From an uncultured Lachnoanaerobaculum sp. (lineage in GTDB: Bacteria > Bacillota > Clostridia > Lachnospirales > Lachnospiraceae): 11,891 bases of DNA. Both the position numbers and the translations under genes were made by a program. Where the stretch lies: assembly GCF_938015485.1 (NCBI RefSeq), contig NZ_CALLVU010000010.1:1-11891 (forward strand), written 5' to 3'. Positions 6,615-11,891 of this stretch are shown here, one piece after another; positions within the stretch are counted from its first letter, which is position 1, and each line of letters begins with the position of its first letter. The notes below the pieces were generated by a model. The model ran no database searches, was not told the origin of the DNA, and saw nothing but the letters and a program-made list of their open reading frames with translations.

Positions 6615-6644
6615 CAAATGATGTCAAGTATCCTTCTGTATAAT
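6612..6644 (+). promoter_or_regulatory. Promoter and inverted-repeat operator of the GyrI-ClbS-rSAM operon
   Basis: TGACA (6612-6616), AATGA, TGTCA (6622-6626), then TATAAT (6639-6644) 12 bp later. The flanks also match the copy before the regulator gene: both read ATGACAA-N-TG-N-TGTCAAG. The repeat begins inside the stop codon of the regulator. Confidence 0.68.
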
Positions 6645-6677
6645 AAAATTAGCCAAATATAAAGGGAGGATTAGATG

Positions 6678-7292
6678 ATGAAATATGAATGGCGAAAACA
6701 AGAAAATAATCTTTACAGCGTAAAACAAATGCCAATTATTGTAAATGTTCCAAAGCAAAAATTTATTTTGGTAAAAGGTAAAGGAAATCCGAATGAAGTA
6801 GATTTCTCAAACAGAATATCCGCATTATATTCTCTTGCTTATGCCATTAAAATGTTGTTTAAAAATGCAATGAAAAATAAAACTGATAACGAGATTACAG
6901 ATTTTACGGTATATCCATTAGAGGGATTATGGGAAAAAGTAAATGGAGTAGAGCTTGATAAAAATAAACTGGAATACACATTGATGATTAAACAACCTGA
7001 TTTTATTACACAAGAGATATTCACAAAGGCACTTGAGAATATAAAAAAGAAAAAGCCTAATGCATTGTATGATGAGATGAGTTTTAGAGAAATAGAAGAA
7101 GGTAAATCCATTCAGATTTTACATGTTGGAAGTTATGATGATGAACCAAAATCATTTGAACAGCTAAATGAATTTGCAAGAAAACTTGATCTTAGAAGAA
7201 TAGGTGATTTTCATAAAGAAATATACCTAAGTAATAAAAACAGGACATCAGAAGAAAAACAAAAAACTATATTAAGATATTCAGTGAAATAG
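6678..7292 (+). CDS. Stand-alone GyrI-like small-molecule-binding domain protein
   Basis: A 204-residue cytoplasmic protein of the GyrI-like/SOUL superfamily, the ligand-binding fold also found at the C terminus of MerR- and AraC-type drug-sensing regulators. It has no DNA-binding domain. Family blocks are visible: MKYEWRKQENNLY at the start, FILVKGKGNPNE (29-40), FTVYPLEGLW (76-85), YTLMIKQPDFIT (100-111), ILHVGSYDDEPKSF (147-160) and HKEIYLSN (179-186). Some stand-alone GyrI-like proteins have been reported to hydrolyse the cyclopropane ring of DNA-alkylating cyclopropanoids such as yatakemycin. That activity is a family-level lead, not shown for this protein. Two ATGs adjoin at 6675 and 6678. 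The second has the better spacing (8 bases) from GGAGG at 6665-6669 and matches the family N terminus. First gene of a three-gene operon. Confidence 0.85.
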   Translation: MKYEWRKQENNLYSVKQMPIIVNVPKQKFILVKGKGNPNEVDFSNRISALYSLAYAIKMLFKNAMKNKTDNEITDFTVYPLEGLWEKVNGVELDKNKLEYTLMIKQPDFITQEIFTKALENIKKKKPNALYDEMSFREIEEGKSIQILHVGSYDDEPKSFEQLNEFARKLDLRRIGDFHKEIYLSNKNRTSEEKQKTILRYSVK

Positions 7293-7304
7293 GAGTAAAG
7301 TGTT

Positions 7305-7847
7305 ATGTCAAGACCAACGACAAAAAATGATTTAATGACTGCTGCTAAGGAAAACTATGAAAAGTTAAATTTACTTATTTCAAAGATGACAGAGGAAGAG
7401 TTAAATACGCCCTTTGATTTTTCAAAAGATGAAAAGAAAAAAGAAGCTCATTGGAAAAGAGATAAAAACTTAAGAGATATTCTAACCCATCTCTATGAAT
7501 GGCATCAGCTTATTTTGAATTGGGTACATTCCAATCAAGAGGGAGAAGAAAACCCATTTTTACCTGAACCATATAACTGGAAAACTTATGGAGATATGAA
7601 TGTGGAACTTTGGAAGAAACATCAAAATACTTCTCTTGAAGACGCAATTAAAATGGTTCATAAATCACATAGTGATGTATTAGCGTTAGCTGAAAAATTT
7701 ACAAATGAAGAACTCTTTTCAAAAGGTGTTTATAAATGGGTCGGAGGAAGTGTGCTTGGTTCATACTTTGTAAGTGCAACTGCAAGTCATTATGATTGGG
7801 CAATGAAAAAGCTAAAGGCTCATCAGAAAAACTGTAAGTCAAAATAA
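7305..7847 (+). CDS. ClbS/DfsB family four-helix bundle protein
   Basis: A 180-residue cytoplasmic protein of the ClbS/DfsB family, related in fold to DinB. ClbS of Escherichia coli protects the colibactin producer from its own genotoxin and is reported to hydrolyse the toxin's cyclopropane. Visible family traits are the MSRPTTKNDLMTAAKENYEK start, WKRDKNLRDILTHLYEWHQL (50-69), FLPEPYNWKTYGDMN (85-99), a KHQNTSLEDA helix and the C-terminal SHYDWAMKKLKAHQK (161-175). The length is normal. It starts 12 bp after the GyrI-like gene, with AGGAG (7291-7295) overlapping that gene's stop codon, so the two are co-translated. No colibactin-type synthesis genes are in the window. If it protects, it does so against an external or unlinked toxin. 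Confidence 0.87.
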   Translation: MSRPTTKNDLMTAAKENYEKLNLLISKMTEEELNTPFDFSKDEKKKEAHWKRDKNLRDILTHLYEWHQLILNWVHSNQEGEENPFLPEPYNWKTYGDMNVELWKKHQNTSLEDAIKMVHKSHSDVLALAEKFTNEELFSKGVYKWVGGSVLGSYFVSATASHYDWAMKKLKAHQKNCKSK

Positions 7848-7860
7848 TTGGGGTAGTAAA

Positions 7861-8739
7861 GTGCATTTTACAAAAGCAAAAGGAATACTTTCTTCAAAGA
7901 ATGGAATGAATTTGTTCAGAGGCTGTACTCATGGATGTATTTATTGCGACTCAAGAAGTAAATGCTATCAGATGAATCATAAATTTGAAGATGTAGAAGT
8001 AAAAGAAAATGGAATCAGTCTTTTGGAAGAGAGCCTAAAACGAAAGCGAAAAAAATGTATGATTGGTTTGGGATCTATGACTGATCCATACATTAAAGAG
8101 GAACTTGAACTAAATTATACAAGACAGGCACTTGATATAATAAATAAATATGGCTTCGGTGTAACACTTATAACAAAGTCAGCTAATGTTTTAAGGGATT
8201 TAGATTTATTTAAGGAAATACATTCAAAATCAAAATGTGTAATTCAAATGACATTAACAACTTATGATGAAGAGCTTTGTAAAAAGATAGAGCCTAATGT
8301 TTCAACAACAAGAGAAAGGGTTGAAGCATTAAAAATATTGCGTGATGAGGGAATACCAACAGTAGTTTGGCTGACTCCGATATTACCATTTATTACCGAT
8401 ACGGAGGAAAACATCATTGGTATTTTAAATTATTGCAAGGAAGCAAAAGTGTTTGGAATAATATGCTTTGGTATGGGAGTTACACTCAGAGAGGGAAATA
8501 GAGAGTATTTTTATTCGCAGTTAGATAAAAAGTTTCCAAAGCTGAAAGAACGATACATCAGAGAATACGGAAACAATTATGTAGCAAACAGCGTAAACAA
8601 TAAAAAACTAATGGGTTTGTTTCATGAATTCTGTGAACGGAACAGTATCGTTCATGATAATGAAGCGATATTTAAATATCTTAATTTATTTGAAGAGAAG
8701 GATATTTCAAAGCAACTCAGTTTTTTCGATGAAGTTTGA
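7861..8739 (+). CDS. SPL-family radical SAM protein
   Basis: Radical S-adenosylmethionine enzyme of 292 residues in the broad spore-photoproduct-lyase-like group (COG1533 type). The 4Fe-4S motif is CTHGCIYC (Cys22, Cys26, Cys29) within FRGCTHGCIYCDSR. A GLGSMTDPYIKEE stretch near residues 61-73 and VTLITKSANVLRDLDL near 101-116 fit the family barrel. It is shorter than true spore photoproduct lyase, and the substrate is not known. Repair of a modified nucleic acid is plausible because the neighbours are linked to DNA-alkylating toxins, but this is inference. The start is GTG at 7861, 13 bp after the ClbS-like gene, with a modest GGGG ribosome site (7850-7853). The stop codon lies inside the -35 box of the repA promoter, so the cargo directly abuts the conjugative module. 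Confidence 0.86.
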   Translation: MHFTKAKGILSSKNGMNLFRGCTHGCIYCDSRSKCYQMNHKFEDVEVKENGISLLEESLKRKRKKCMIGLGSMTDPYIKEELELNYTRQALDIINKYGFGVTLITKSANVLRDLDLFKEIHSKSKCVIQMTLTTYDEELCKKIEPNVSTTRERVEALKILRDEGIPTVVWLTPILPFITDTEENIIGILNYCKEAKVFGIICFGMGVTLREGNREYFYSQLDKKFPKLKERYIREYGNNYVANSVNNKKLMGLFHEFCERNSIVHDNEAIFKYLNLFEEKDISKQLSFFDEV

Positions 8740-8763
8740 CTAACGGAATTGAATATCTATGAT
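8736..8763 (+). promoter_or_regulatory. Probable repA promoter
   Basis: TTGACT (8736-8741) and TATGAT (8758-8763) are 16 bp apart. The -35 box contains the stop codon of the radical SAM gene. Transcription would begin near 8769, at the first arm of the leader hairpin. The decayed copy at 5441-5544 lacks a matching -35. Confidence 0.6.
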
Positions 8764-8848
8764 ATGAGGCGATAGAAAGTAAAACATCTATCGTCTTTTC
8801 TTATGCAAAAAATTAAAAGAGAGGAGGCGATAGAAGTGGAATTTGATT
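8748..8848 (+). repeat. Intact repA leader, partner of the degenerate repeat at 5441-5544
   Basis: This is the functional copy of an imperfect direct repeat of about 100 bp. The two copies are about 3.3 kb apart and bracket the cargo operon. Similarity stops shortly inside the repA coding region. Confidence 0.5.
8768..8834 (+). promoter_or_regulatory. repA leader: competing hairpins, terminator-like versus ribosome-site-sequestering
   Basis: GGCGATAGA occurs at 8768-8776 and again at 8826-8834. Both can pair over 9 bp (one G-U) with TCTATCGTC at 8787-8795. With the first copy the result is a hairpin followed by TTTTCTT, like an intrinsic terminator. With the second, pairing extends to 16 bp (8787-8802 with 8819-8834, four G-U pairs) and buries the repA ribosome site GGAGG at 8823-8827. 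The two folds exclude each other, so repA output is probably set by attenuation, perhaps with an antisense RNA. Only the pairing is seen; the mechanism is inferred. Confidence 0.62.
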
Positions 8849-9600
8849 ATTTTTATAACCGGGACGGAGACCGTTTCAGCTACTATATGTTACCGAAAAT
8901 CATAGTAACTGATGAAAGGTTTAAGAACTTATCCTCGGACGCAAAGATTTTGTATTCCTGTCTATTGGAGCGAACAAGTCTGTCATTTAGGAATAAATGG
9001 CTTGATGAAGAAAACAGAGTATATATCATCTTCACTGTTGAAGAGATTATGGATACTTTAGGAAGATCCAATAAGACGGCAGTCAAAATCCTTAACGAGC
9101 TTGACAGCACCTCGGGAGGTATAGGTCTTATCGAAAGAAAGAAGCGAGGTCTTGGAAAGCCCAATATCATCTATGTTAAAGACTTTATGAGTGTATTTCG
9201 CTGTGAGTGTAAAAATTACACTTCAGAAGTGAAGAATTTACACTTCAGAAGTGTAGAAACTACACCTCAAGAAATGAAGAATGTACACGGAAGTAATCCT
9301 AATAGAAATAATACTGAATATAGTAATCCTGATATGAGTTTAGGGAAAACTACTTATGGAACATTTCAAAATGTCTTTTTAACAGAGGATGAAGTAATAG
9401 ACCTAAAAGAGATACTGCAAAGCTTCTTTGATAATTACATCGAAAGGCTTTCAACCTACATTCAAAGCACAGGAAAAACTTACAAAGACCATAAAGCAAC
9501 TATTCTTTCCTGGTTCTATAAAGACCGGGGAAGCATTAAGCAAACAAATAAAGCTAAGTCATACAGCTTAGAAGATTATGCGATGGGAGATTATTTATGA
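8836..9600 (+). CDS. repA: RepA-type replication initiator of the conjugative element (RepA_N-like)
   Basis: Initiator protein of 254 residues, thought to bind origin repeats and start replication of the excised circular element. The N-terminal winged-helix domain shows FDYFYNRDGDRFSYYMLPKI (3-22), FKNLSSDAKILYSCLLERTS (29-48), WLDEENRVYIIFTVEEIMDT (55-74) and RKKRGLGKPNIIYVK (101-115). A low-complexity middle is encoded by tandem repeats. The C-terminal block YIERLSTYIQSTGKTYKDHK (201-220), ending SWFYKD, recurs in this family. The start is taken as GTG at 8836, 8 bases after GGAGG (8823-8827), and the product then begins like relatives. The ATG at 8803 has no ribosome site and sits in the leader hairpin. 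The stop overlaps the helicase-loader start by 4 bp. Confidence 0.85.
   Translation: MEFDYFYNRDGDRFSYYMLPKIIVTDERFKNLSSDAKILYSCLLERTSLSFRNKWLDEENRVYIIFTVEEIMDTLGRSNKTAVKILNELDSTSGGIGLIERKKRGLGKPNIIYVKDFMSVFRCECKNYTSEVKNLHFRSVETTPQEMKNVHGSNPNRNNTEYSNPDMSLGKTTYGTFQNVFLTEDEVIDLKEILQSFFDNYIERLSTYIQSTGKTYKDHKATILSWFYKDRGSIKQTNKAKSYSLEDYAMGDYL
9207..9288 (+). repeat. Iteron-like tandem repeats inside repA, candidate origin
   Basis: Units of 22-23 bp start with TACAC at 9217, 9239 and 9261, with a fourth start at 9284. The first two share TACACTTCAGAAGTG and then GAAGAATT or TAGAAAC. Each of the first two holds the palindrome CACTTC-A-GAAGTG, and the second is extended to TACACTTC-A-GAAGTGTA. A further inverted repeat, GTGTAA-AAA-TTACAC, begins at 9207. 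RepA_N plasmids such as pAD1 and pSK41 carry their origin as repeats in the middle of rep, as here. Confidence 0.65.
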
Positions 9601-10448
9601 TGAAAGAATTGGCTGAGATTTTAATCGAGGGCGTTAGATATAGCTTCGATCCTGAAACGGAATATATGAAAGACGGACACGCCTATTGTAAAACTTGCCA
9701 CGAAAGAAAAGATGGCGAAGTTAAAAGTCTTATGGATATGAAATTTATCTTTAAGAATAACTGCAAATGCGATAGGGAAAGACTGGAAAAGCAGAAGCAA
9801 AGAGAAAAGGAACAGGAATTTGAAAGGCTTAAAAGAAGCTGCTTTATTTCAATGAGCCAATGGGCATATACCTTTGATAACTACAAGGGCGAAAAAGATA
9901 AAAGCTATATCATAGCGAAAAATTATGTAAAAGAATACGAGCAGATGAAAAAAGAAAATATCGGCTTACTCTTTTGCGGAACAGTAGGAAGCGGAAAAAC
10001 ATATCTTGCCTGCTGTATCGCAAATGCTCTTATCGAAGAATATATGATAAGGGGCAAAATTAGAAACTTTGCTCAGATAATAAATGACCTACAAAAGGGC
10101 GGATTTGACTTAGATAAGAATGAATATATAGAAAGCTTAACCAATGTTTCCGTGCTTATCTTAGATGACCTTGGAATTGAGCGTGATACAAGTTATGCCA
10201 AAGAACAGGTGTATAACATCGTAAACAGTCGCTACCTAAAGCAAAAGCCGACAATCTTCACTACAAACTTACCATACGAAAAAATCCAAAATTCAGATGA
10301 CGGTGTTGAATATGAAAGGATTTATTCAAGGATTATCGAGATGTGTATTCCAGTTAAGGTAATAGGAGAAGATTTCAGAAAGGGGCTGCAAAAAGAAAAG
10401 TTAAAGCAAAATAAGGAAAGACTGCTAATGGGAGGTGAAAGAACTTGA
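9597..10448 (+). CDS. DnaC/IstB-like AAA+ ATPase, helicase loader of the element
   Basis: A 283-residue ATPase that probably loads the host replicative helicase at the RepA-bound origin. The N-terminal part has a putative zinc site (Cys31, Cys34, Cys56, Cys58) followed by a charged helix rich in Lys/Arg/Glu/Gln (about 59-80). The AAA+ core has Walker A GTVGSGKT (128-135), Walker B VLILDDLG (186-193), a sensor-I FTTNLP (221-226) and likely arginine fingers in ERIYSRI (240-246). The start ATG at 9597 overlaps the repA stop (ATGA) and follows GGGAG at 9584-9588; the next codon is also ATG. The length agrees with element-borne DnaC-like proteins, and the gene pairs with repA throughout Tn1549-type elements. 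Confidence 0.9.
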   Translation: MMKELAEILIEGVRYSFDPETEYMKDGHAYCKTCHERKDGEVKSLMDMKFIFKNNCKCDRERLEKQKQREKEQEFERLKRSCFISMSQWAYTFDNYKGEKDKSYIIAKNYVKEYEQMKKENIGLLFCGTVGSGKTYLACCIANALIEEYMIRGKIRNFAQIINDLQKGGFDLDKNEYIESLTNVSVLILDDLGIERDTSYAKEQVYNIVNSRYLKQKPTIFTTNLPYEKIQNSDDGVEYERIYSRIIEMCIPVKVIGEDFRKGLQKEKLKQNKERLLMGGERT

Positions 10449-10930
10449 TTAACGAAGAAGTTTCAAGCAAAGCCATAAATTTGGAAGTAAGGCTTGCCAA
10501 AGCTACGGCAAAAGAATTACTTAAGATACTGAAAAAACTGCTTCAGCAAGCAGAAAAGCTGGGCGGATTTGATAAGCTCATCAATGCTGAGGGAAGTCAA
10601 GTAAAACTTAAAGATATGGTTAAGAAAGGACAGCTTGAAGAGCTGAATGTCAAAGACGAAGAACTAAAGGAGCTTAAGAAAGAGCTAAATAAGCACGGCG
10701 TTAAATTCTCGGTTATGAAAGATAAGGAGACCGGAACACATTCGGTATTCTTTCAGGCGAAAGACACCAAGGTTATGAATAAGGCTTTTCAAAATGTACT
10801 TTCCAGTATTGAGAAAAAGGAGAAAACCAAAGAGTCCATTCATAAAAATATTGAGAAATTCAAGGAGATGGCAAAAGACACTATTACTAAAGACAAAGTT
10901 AAAAATAAGCAAAAGGAGCAGAGCTTATGA
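10445..10930 (+). CDS. PcfB family protein (DUF3801), relaxosome/conjugation accessory
   Basis: A 161-residue, Lys- and Glu-rich soluble protein of the PcfB/DUF3801 family, encoded just upstream of the VirD4 coupling protein in many Gram-positive conjugative elements. It is thought to help deliver the relaxosome to the coupling protein. Visible are the N-terminal EEVSSKAINLEVRLAKATAK (near 3-22), a helix of KILKKLL type, the central block KHGVKFSVMKDKETGTHSVF and FQAKDTKVMNKAFQ, and a strongly basic tail. The start is TTG at 10445, which overlaps the previous stop (TTGA) and lies 9 bases after GGAGG (10431-10435), so translation is coupled. The last bases overlap the next gene's ATG. Confidence 0.82.
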   Translation: MINEEVSSKAINLEVRLAKATAKELLKILKKLLQQAEKLGGFDKLINAEGSQVKLKDMVKKGQLEELNVKDEELKELKKELNKHGVKFSVMKDKETGTHSVFFQAKDTKVMNKAFQNVLSSIEKKEKTKESIHKNIEKFKEMAKDTITKDKVKNKQKEQSL

Positions 10931-11661
10931 GTAATTTAATAACATTTGAAAATATGAAATTCGGGAAACTCACTGTAATGGAAAAAGACGGTGAGTTTTT
11001 CTTTATTGGGAAAGAAGTAGCTGAAAAATTGGGATATGTAAAACCATTAAATGCAGTAGAAAGGCATGTAGAAAAAGATGACTCCCTAAAACAGGGACTC
11101 ATCGACAGACTTGGTAGAGTTCAGGAAACAATAATAATCAATGAGTCAGGATTATATTCTCTCATCCTATCTTCCAAGCTGCCACAGGCAAAAGAGTTTA
11201 AGCGTTGGGTTACGAAAGATGTTCTTCCGAGCATTCGTAAAAACGGCGGATATATCAAAAATCAAGAGAATTTATCAAAAGAAGAGATACTCGCCAATGC
11301 GGTGCTTCTTGCTAATAATCTTATTGCTGAAAAGGAGAAAGTGATTGAGGATTTAGAACCGAAAGCCAAGTATTTTGATGAACTGGTGGATAATAACTTG
11401 CTTACTAATTTCAGAAATACGGCAAAGGAGCTTCATATTCCACAAAAGGTGTTCATTCAATTTCTGATAGATAAGGGACTTATTTATCGTGATAAGAAAA
11501 ACAGGCTTCTTCCTTACGCCAAGAATAACAAAGGATATTTTGAGATCAAGGAGTGGTGTAGAAATGATAATGATGCGGTTGGCATTCAAACCTTTGTAAC
11601 ACCTAGAGGAAGACACTTTCTTTTGCTCTTGATCGGGGGTGATGATACTTGTGATAGATAA
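10927..11661 (+). CDS. BRO-N / KilAC phage-antirepressor-like protein within the conjugation operon
   Basis: A 244-residue DNA-binding-type protein with the two domains of phage antirepressors. BRO-N spans about 8-108 (FGKLTVMEKDGEFFFIGKEV, NESGLYSLILSSKLPQAKEF, then RWVTKDVLPSIRKNGGYI). A short coiled stretch (about 130-145) leads to a KilAC domain (about 145-235: NTAKELHIPQKVFIQFLIDK, TPRGRHFLLLL). Phage proteins of this kind release repressors; here it may tune transfer or an element repressor, but no target is visible. The ATG overlaps the pcfB stop by 4 bp and follows AAGGAG (10913-10918). The last few residues (GGDDTCDR) are encoded by the ribosome site and first codons of the next gene, suggesting the tail was created where the gene joined the operon. 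Confidence 0.85.
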   Translation: MSNLITFENMKFGKLTVMEKDGEFFFIGKEVAEKLGYVKPLNAVERHVEKDDSLKQGLIDRLGRVQETIIINESGLYSLILSSKLPQAKEFKRWVTKDVLPSIRKNGGYIKNQENLSKEEILANAVLLANNLIAEKEKVIEDLEPKAKYFDELVDNNLLTNFRNTAKELHIPQKVFIQFLIDKGLIYRDKKNRLLPYAKNNKGYFEIKEWCRNDNDAVGIQTFVTPRGRHFLLLLIGGDDTCDR

Positions 11662-11891
11662 GATACTAAAAGATATAAAAGGTTTATTTATGGTGCAAGA
11701 TAAGGCAAAGTTTCTAAAGCAGAATATTCCTTATATTGCATTTTTCTATGTGGGCAATATATTTTCACATCATGTAAGAGCCTATATAGGTGGCGATATT
11801 ATCGACAAAATCTTTCAAGGAATATTGGAGCTTAACACTATTAGTTTTCTTCCAAGTCTTCATCCTACGGATATTTTAATGGGCGTAGGAG
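11651..11891 (+). CDS. VirD4/TraG-type coupling protein of the conjugative element, N-terminal part only
   Basis: The first 80 residues of the type IV coupling protein that brings relaxase-bound DNA to the transfer channel in the membrane. The sequence KILKDIKGLFMVQDKAKFLK is followed by NIPYIAFFYVGNIFSHHVRA, then GGDIIDKIFQGILELN and FLPSLHPTDILMG. This is the conserved N terminus, with its first membrane segment, of VirD4-like proteins in Tn1549-type elements. The Walker motifs lie beyond the window. GTG at 11651 is preferred, being 7 bases after GGGGGTGAT (11635-11643). The ATG at 11642, in the same frame, would lie inside that ribosome site. It overlaps the preceding gene by 11 bp. Confidence 0.82.
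   Translation, partial: MIDKILKDIKGLFMVQDKAKFLKQNIPYIAFFYVGNIFSHHVRAYIGGDIIDKIFQGILELNTISFLPSLHPTDILMGVG

Larger units (their letters stand above)
5441..11891. mobile_element. Tn1549-type integrative conjugative element, left part with cargo; continues past the window
   Basis: The gene order repA - dnaC-like - pcfB (DUF3801) - virD4/traG from 8836 on is that of the Tn1549/CTn family of conjugative elements in Bacillota. The cargo operon (5715-8739) lies directly upstream and is bounded on the left by a decayed copy of the repA leader, so it probably belongs to the element. The true left end and attachment site were not identified; 5441 is the earliest base with similarity to the element. Integrase and relaxase genes must lie to the right. 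Confidence 0.55.

Noticed and set aside
7861..8739. True spore photoproduct lyase
   Set aside because: It is shorter than SPL and found in a non-sporulation context. Only the radical SAM motif and broad family similarity are supported.
8803..8835. ATG at 8803 as the repA start
   Set aside because: It has no ribosome site and lies in the leader hairpin region. GTG at 8836 has GGAGG at the right distance and matches the start of relatives.
9207..9288. Short tandem repeats as a CRISPR array
   Set aside because: Units are 22-23 bp without unique spacers, lie inside a coding region and have no cas genes nearby; the iteron reading fits better.

Overview
The window looks like a low-GC Bacillota (Firmicutes) chromosome. 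It is AT-rich, has strong GGAGG ribosome sites, tight operons and intrinsic terminators, and carries Gram-positive families (QueT, AzlCD, VanY-type lipoprotein-like protein, Tn1549-type conjugation genes). The genus cannot be fixed from the sequence; an Erysipelotrichia- or Clostridia-like gut or oral organism is a guess.

Left part (1-5273), chromosomal backbone with one defence insert. A MetE-like methionine synthase gene cut by the window edge (3-1061) ends in a clear terminator. A preQ1-I riboswitch then controls queT, the substrate-binding subunit of a queuosine-precursor importer. Between the queT terminator and the azlCD operon sits an AbiE type IV toxin-antitoxin pair, with a near-perfect 21-bp inverted repeat as its probable operator. 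azlC and azlD (branched-chain amino acid export) face a minus-strand VanY/M15B-family gene. The VanY protein has lost three of the four metal-site or catalytic residues and looks like a pseudoenzyme.

Middle (5274-5714): an intergenic stretch of about 440 bp. It contains a decayed copy of the repA leader of the conjugative element that lies further right, plus the promoter of the next operon.

Cargo (5715-8739): a WYL-domain regulator, a GyrI-like protein, a ClbS/DfsB-family protein and an SPL-family radical SAM protein. The regulator promoter and the promoter of the other three genes both carry the same TGACA-N5-TGTCA inverted repeat at the same distance from a TATAAT box. ClbS and some GyrI-like proteins are known to hydrolyse the cyclopropane warheads of DNA-alkylating natural products. 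The module therefore reads as a candidate self-contained genotoxin-resistance operon; this is inference.

Right part (8736-11891): the start of the replication and transfer module of a Tn1549-type integrative conjugative element. The order is repA (with iteron-like repeats inside the gene), a DnaC-like helicase loader, PcfB (DUF3801), a BRO-N/KilAC phage-antirepressor-like gene, and the first 80 residues of the VirD4 coupling protein. All are translationally coupled by short overlaps. The repA leader holds two copies of GGCGATAGA competing for one partner sequence, giving a terminator-like hairpin or a hairpin that buries the repA ribosome site.
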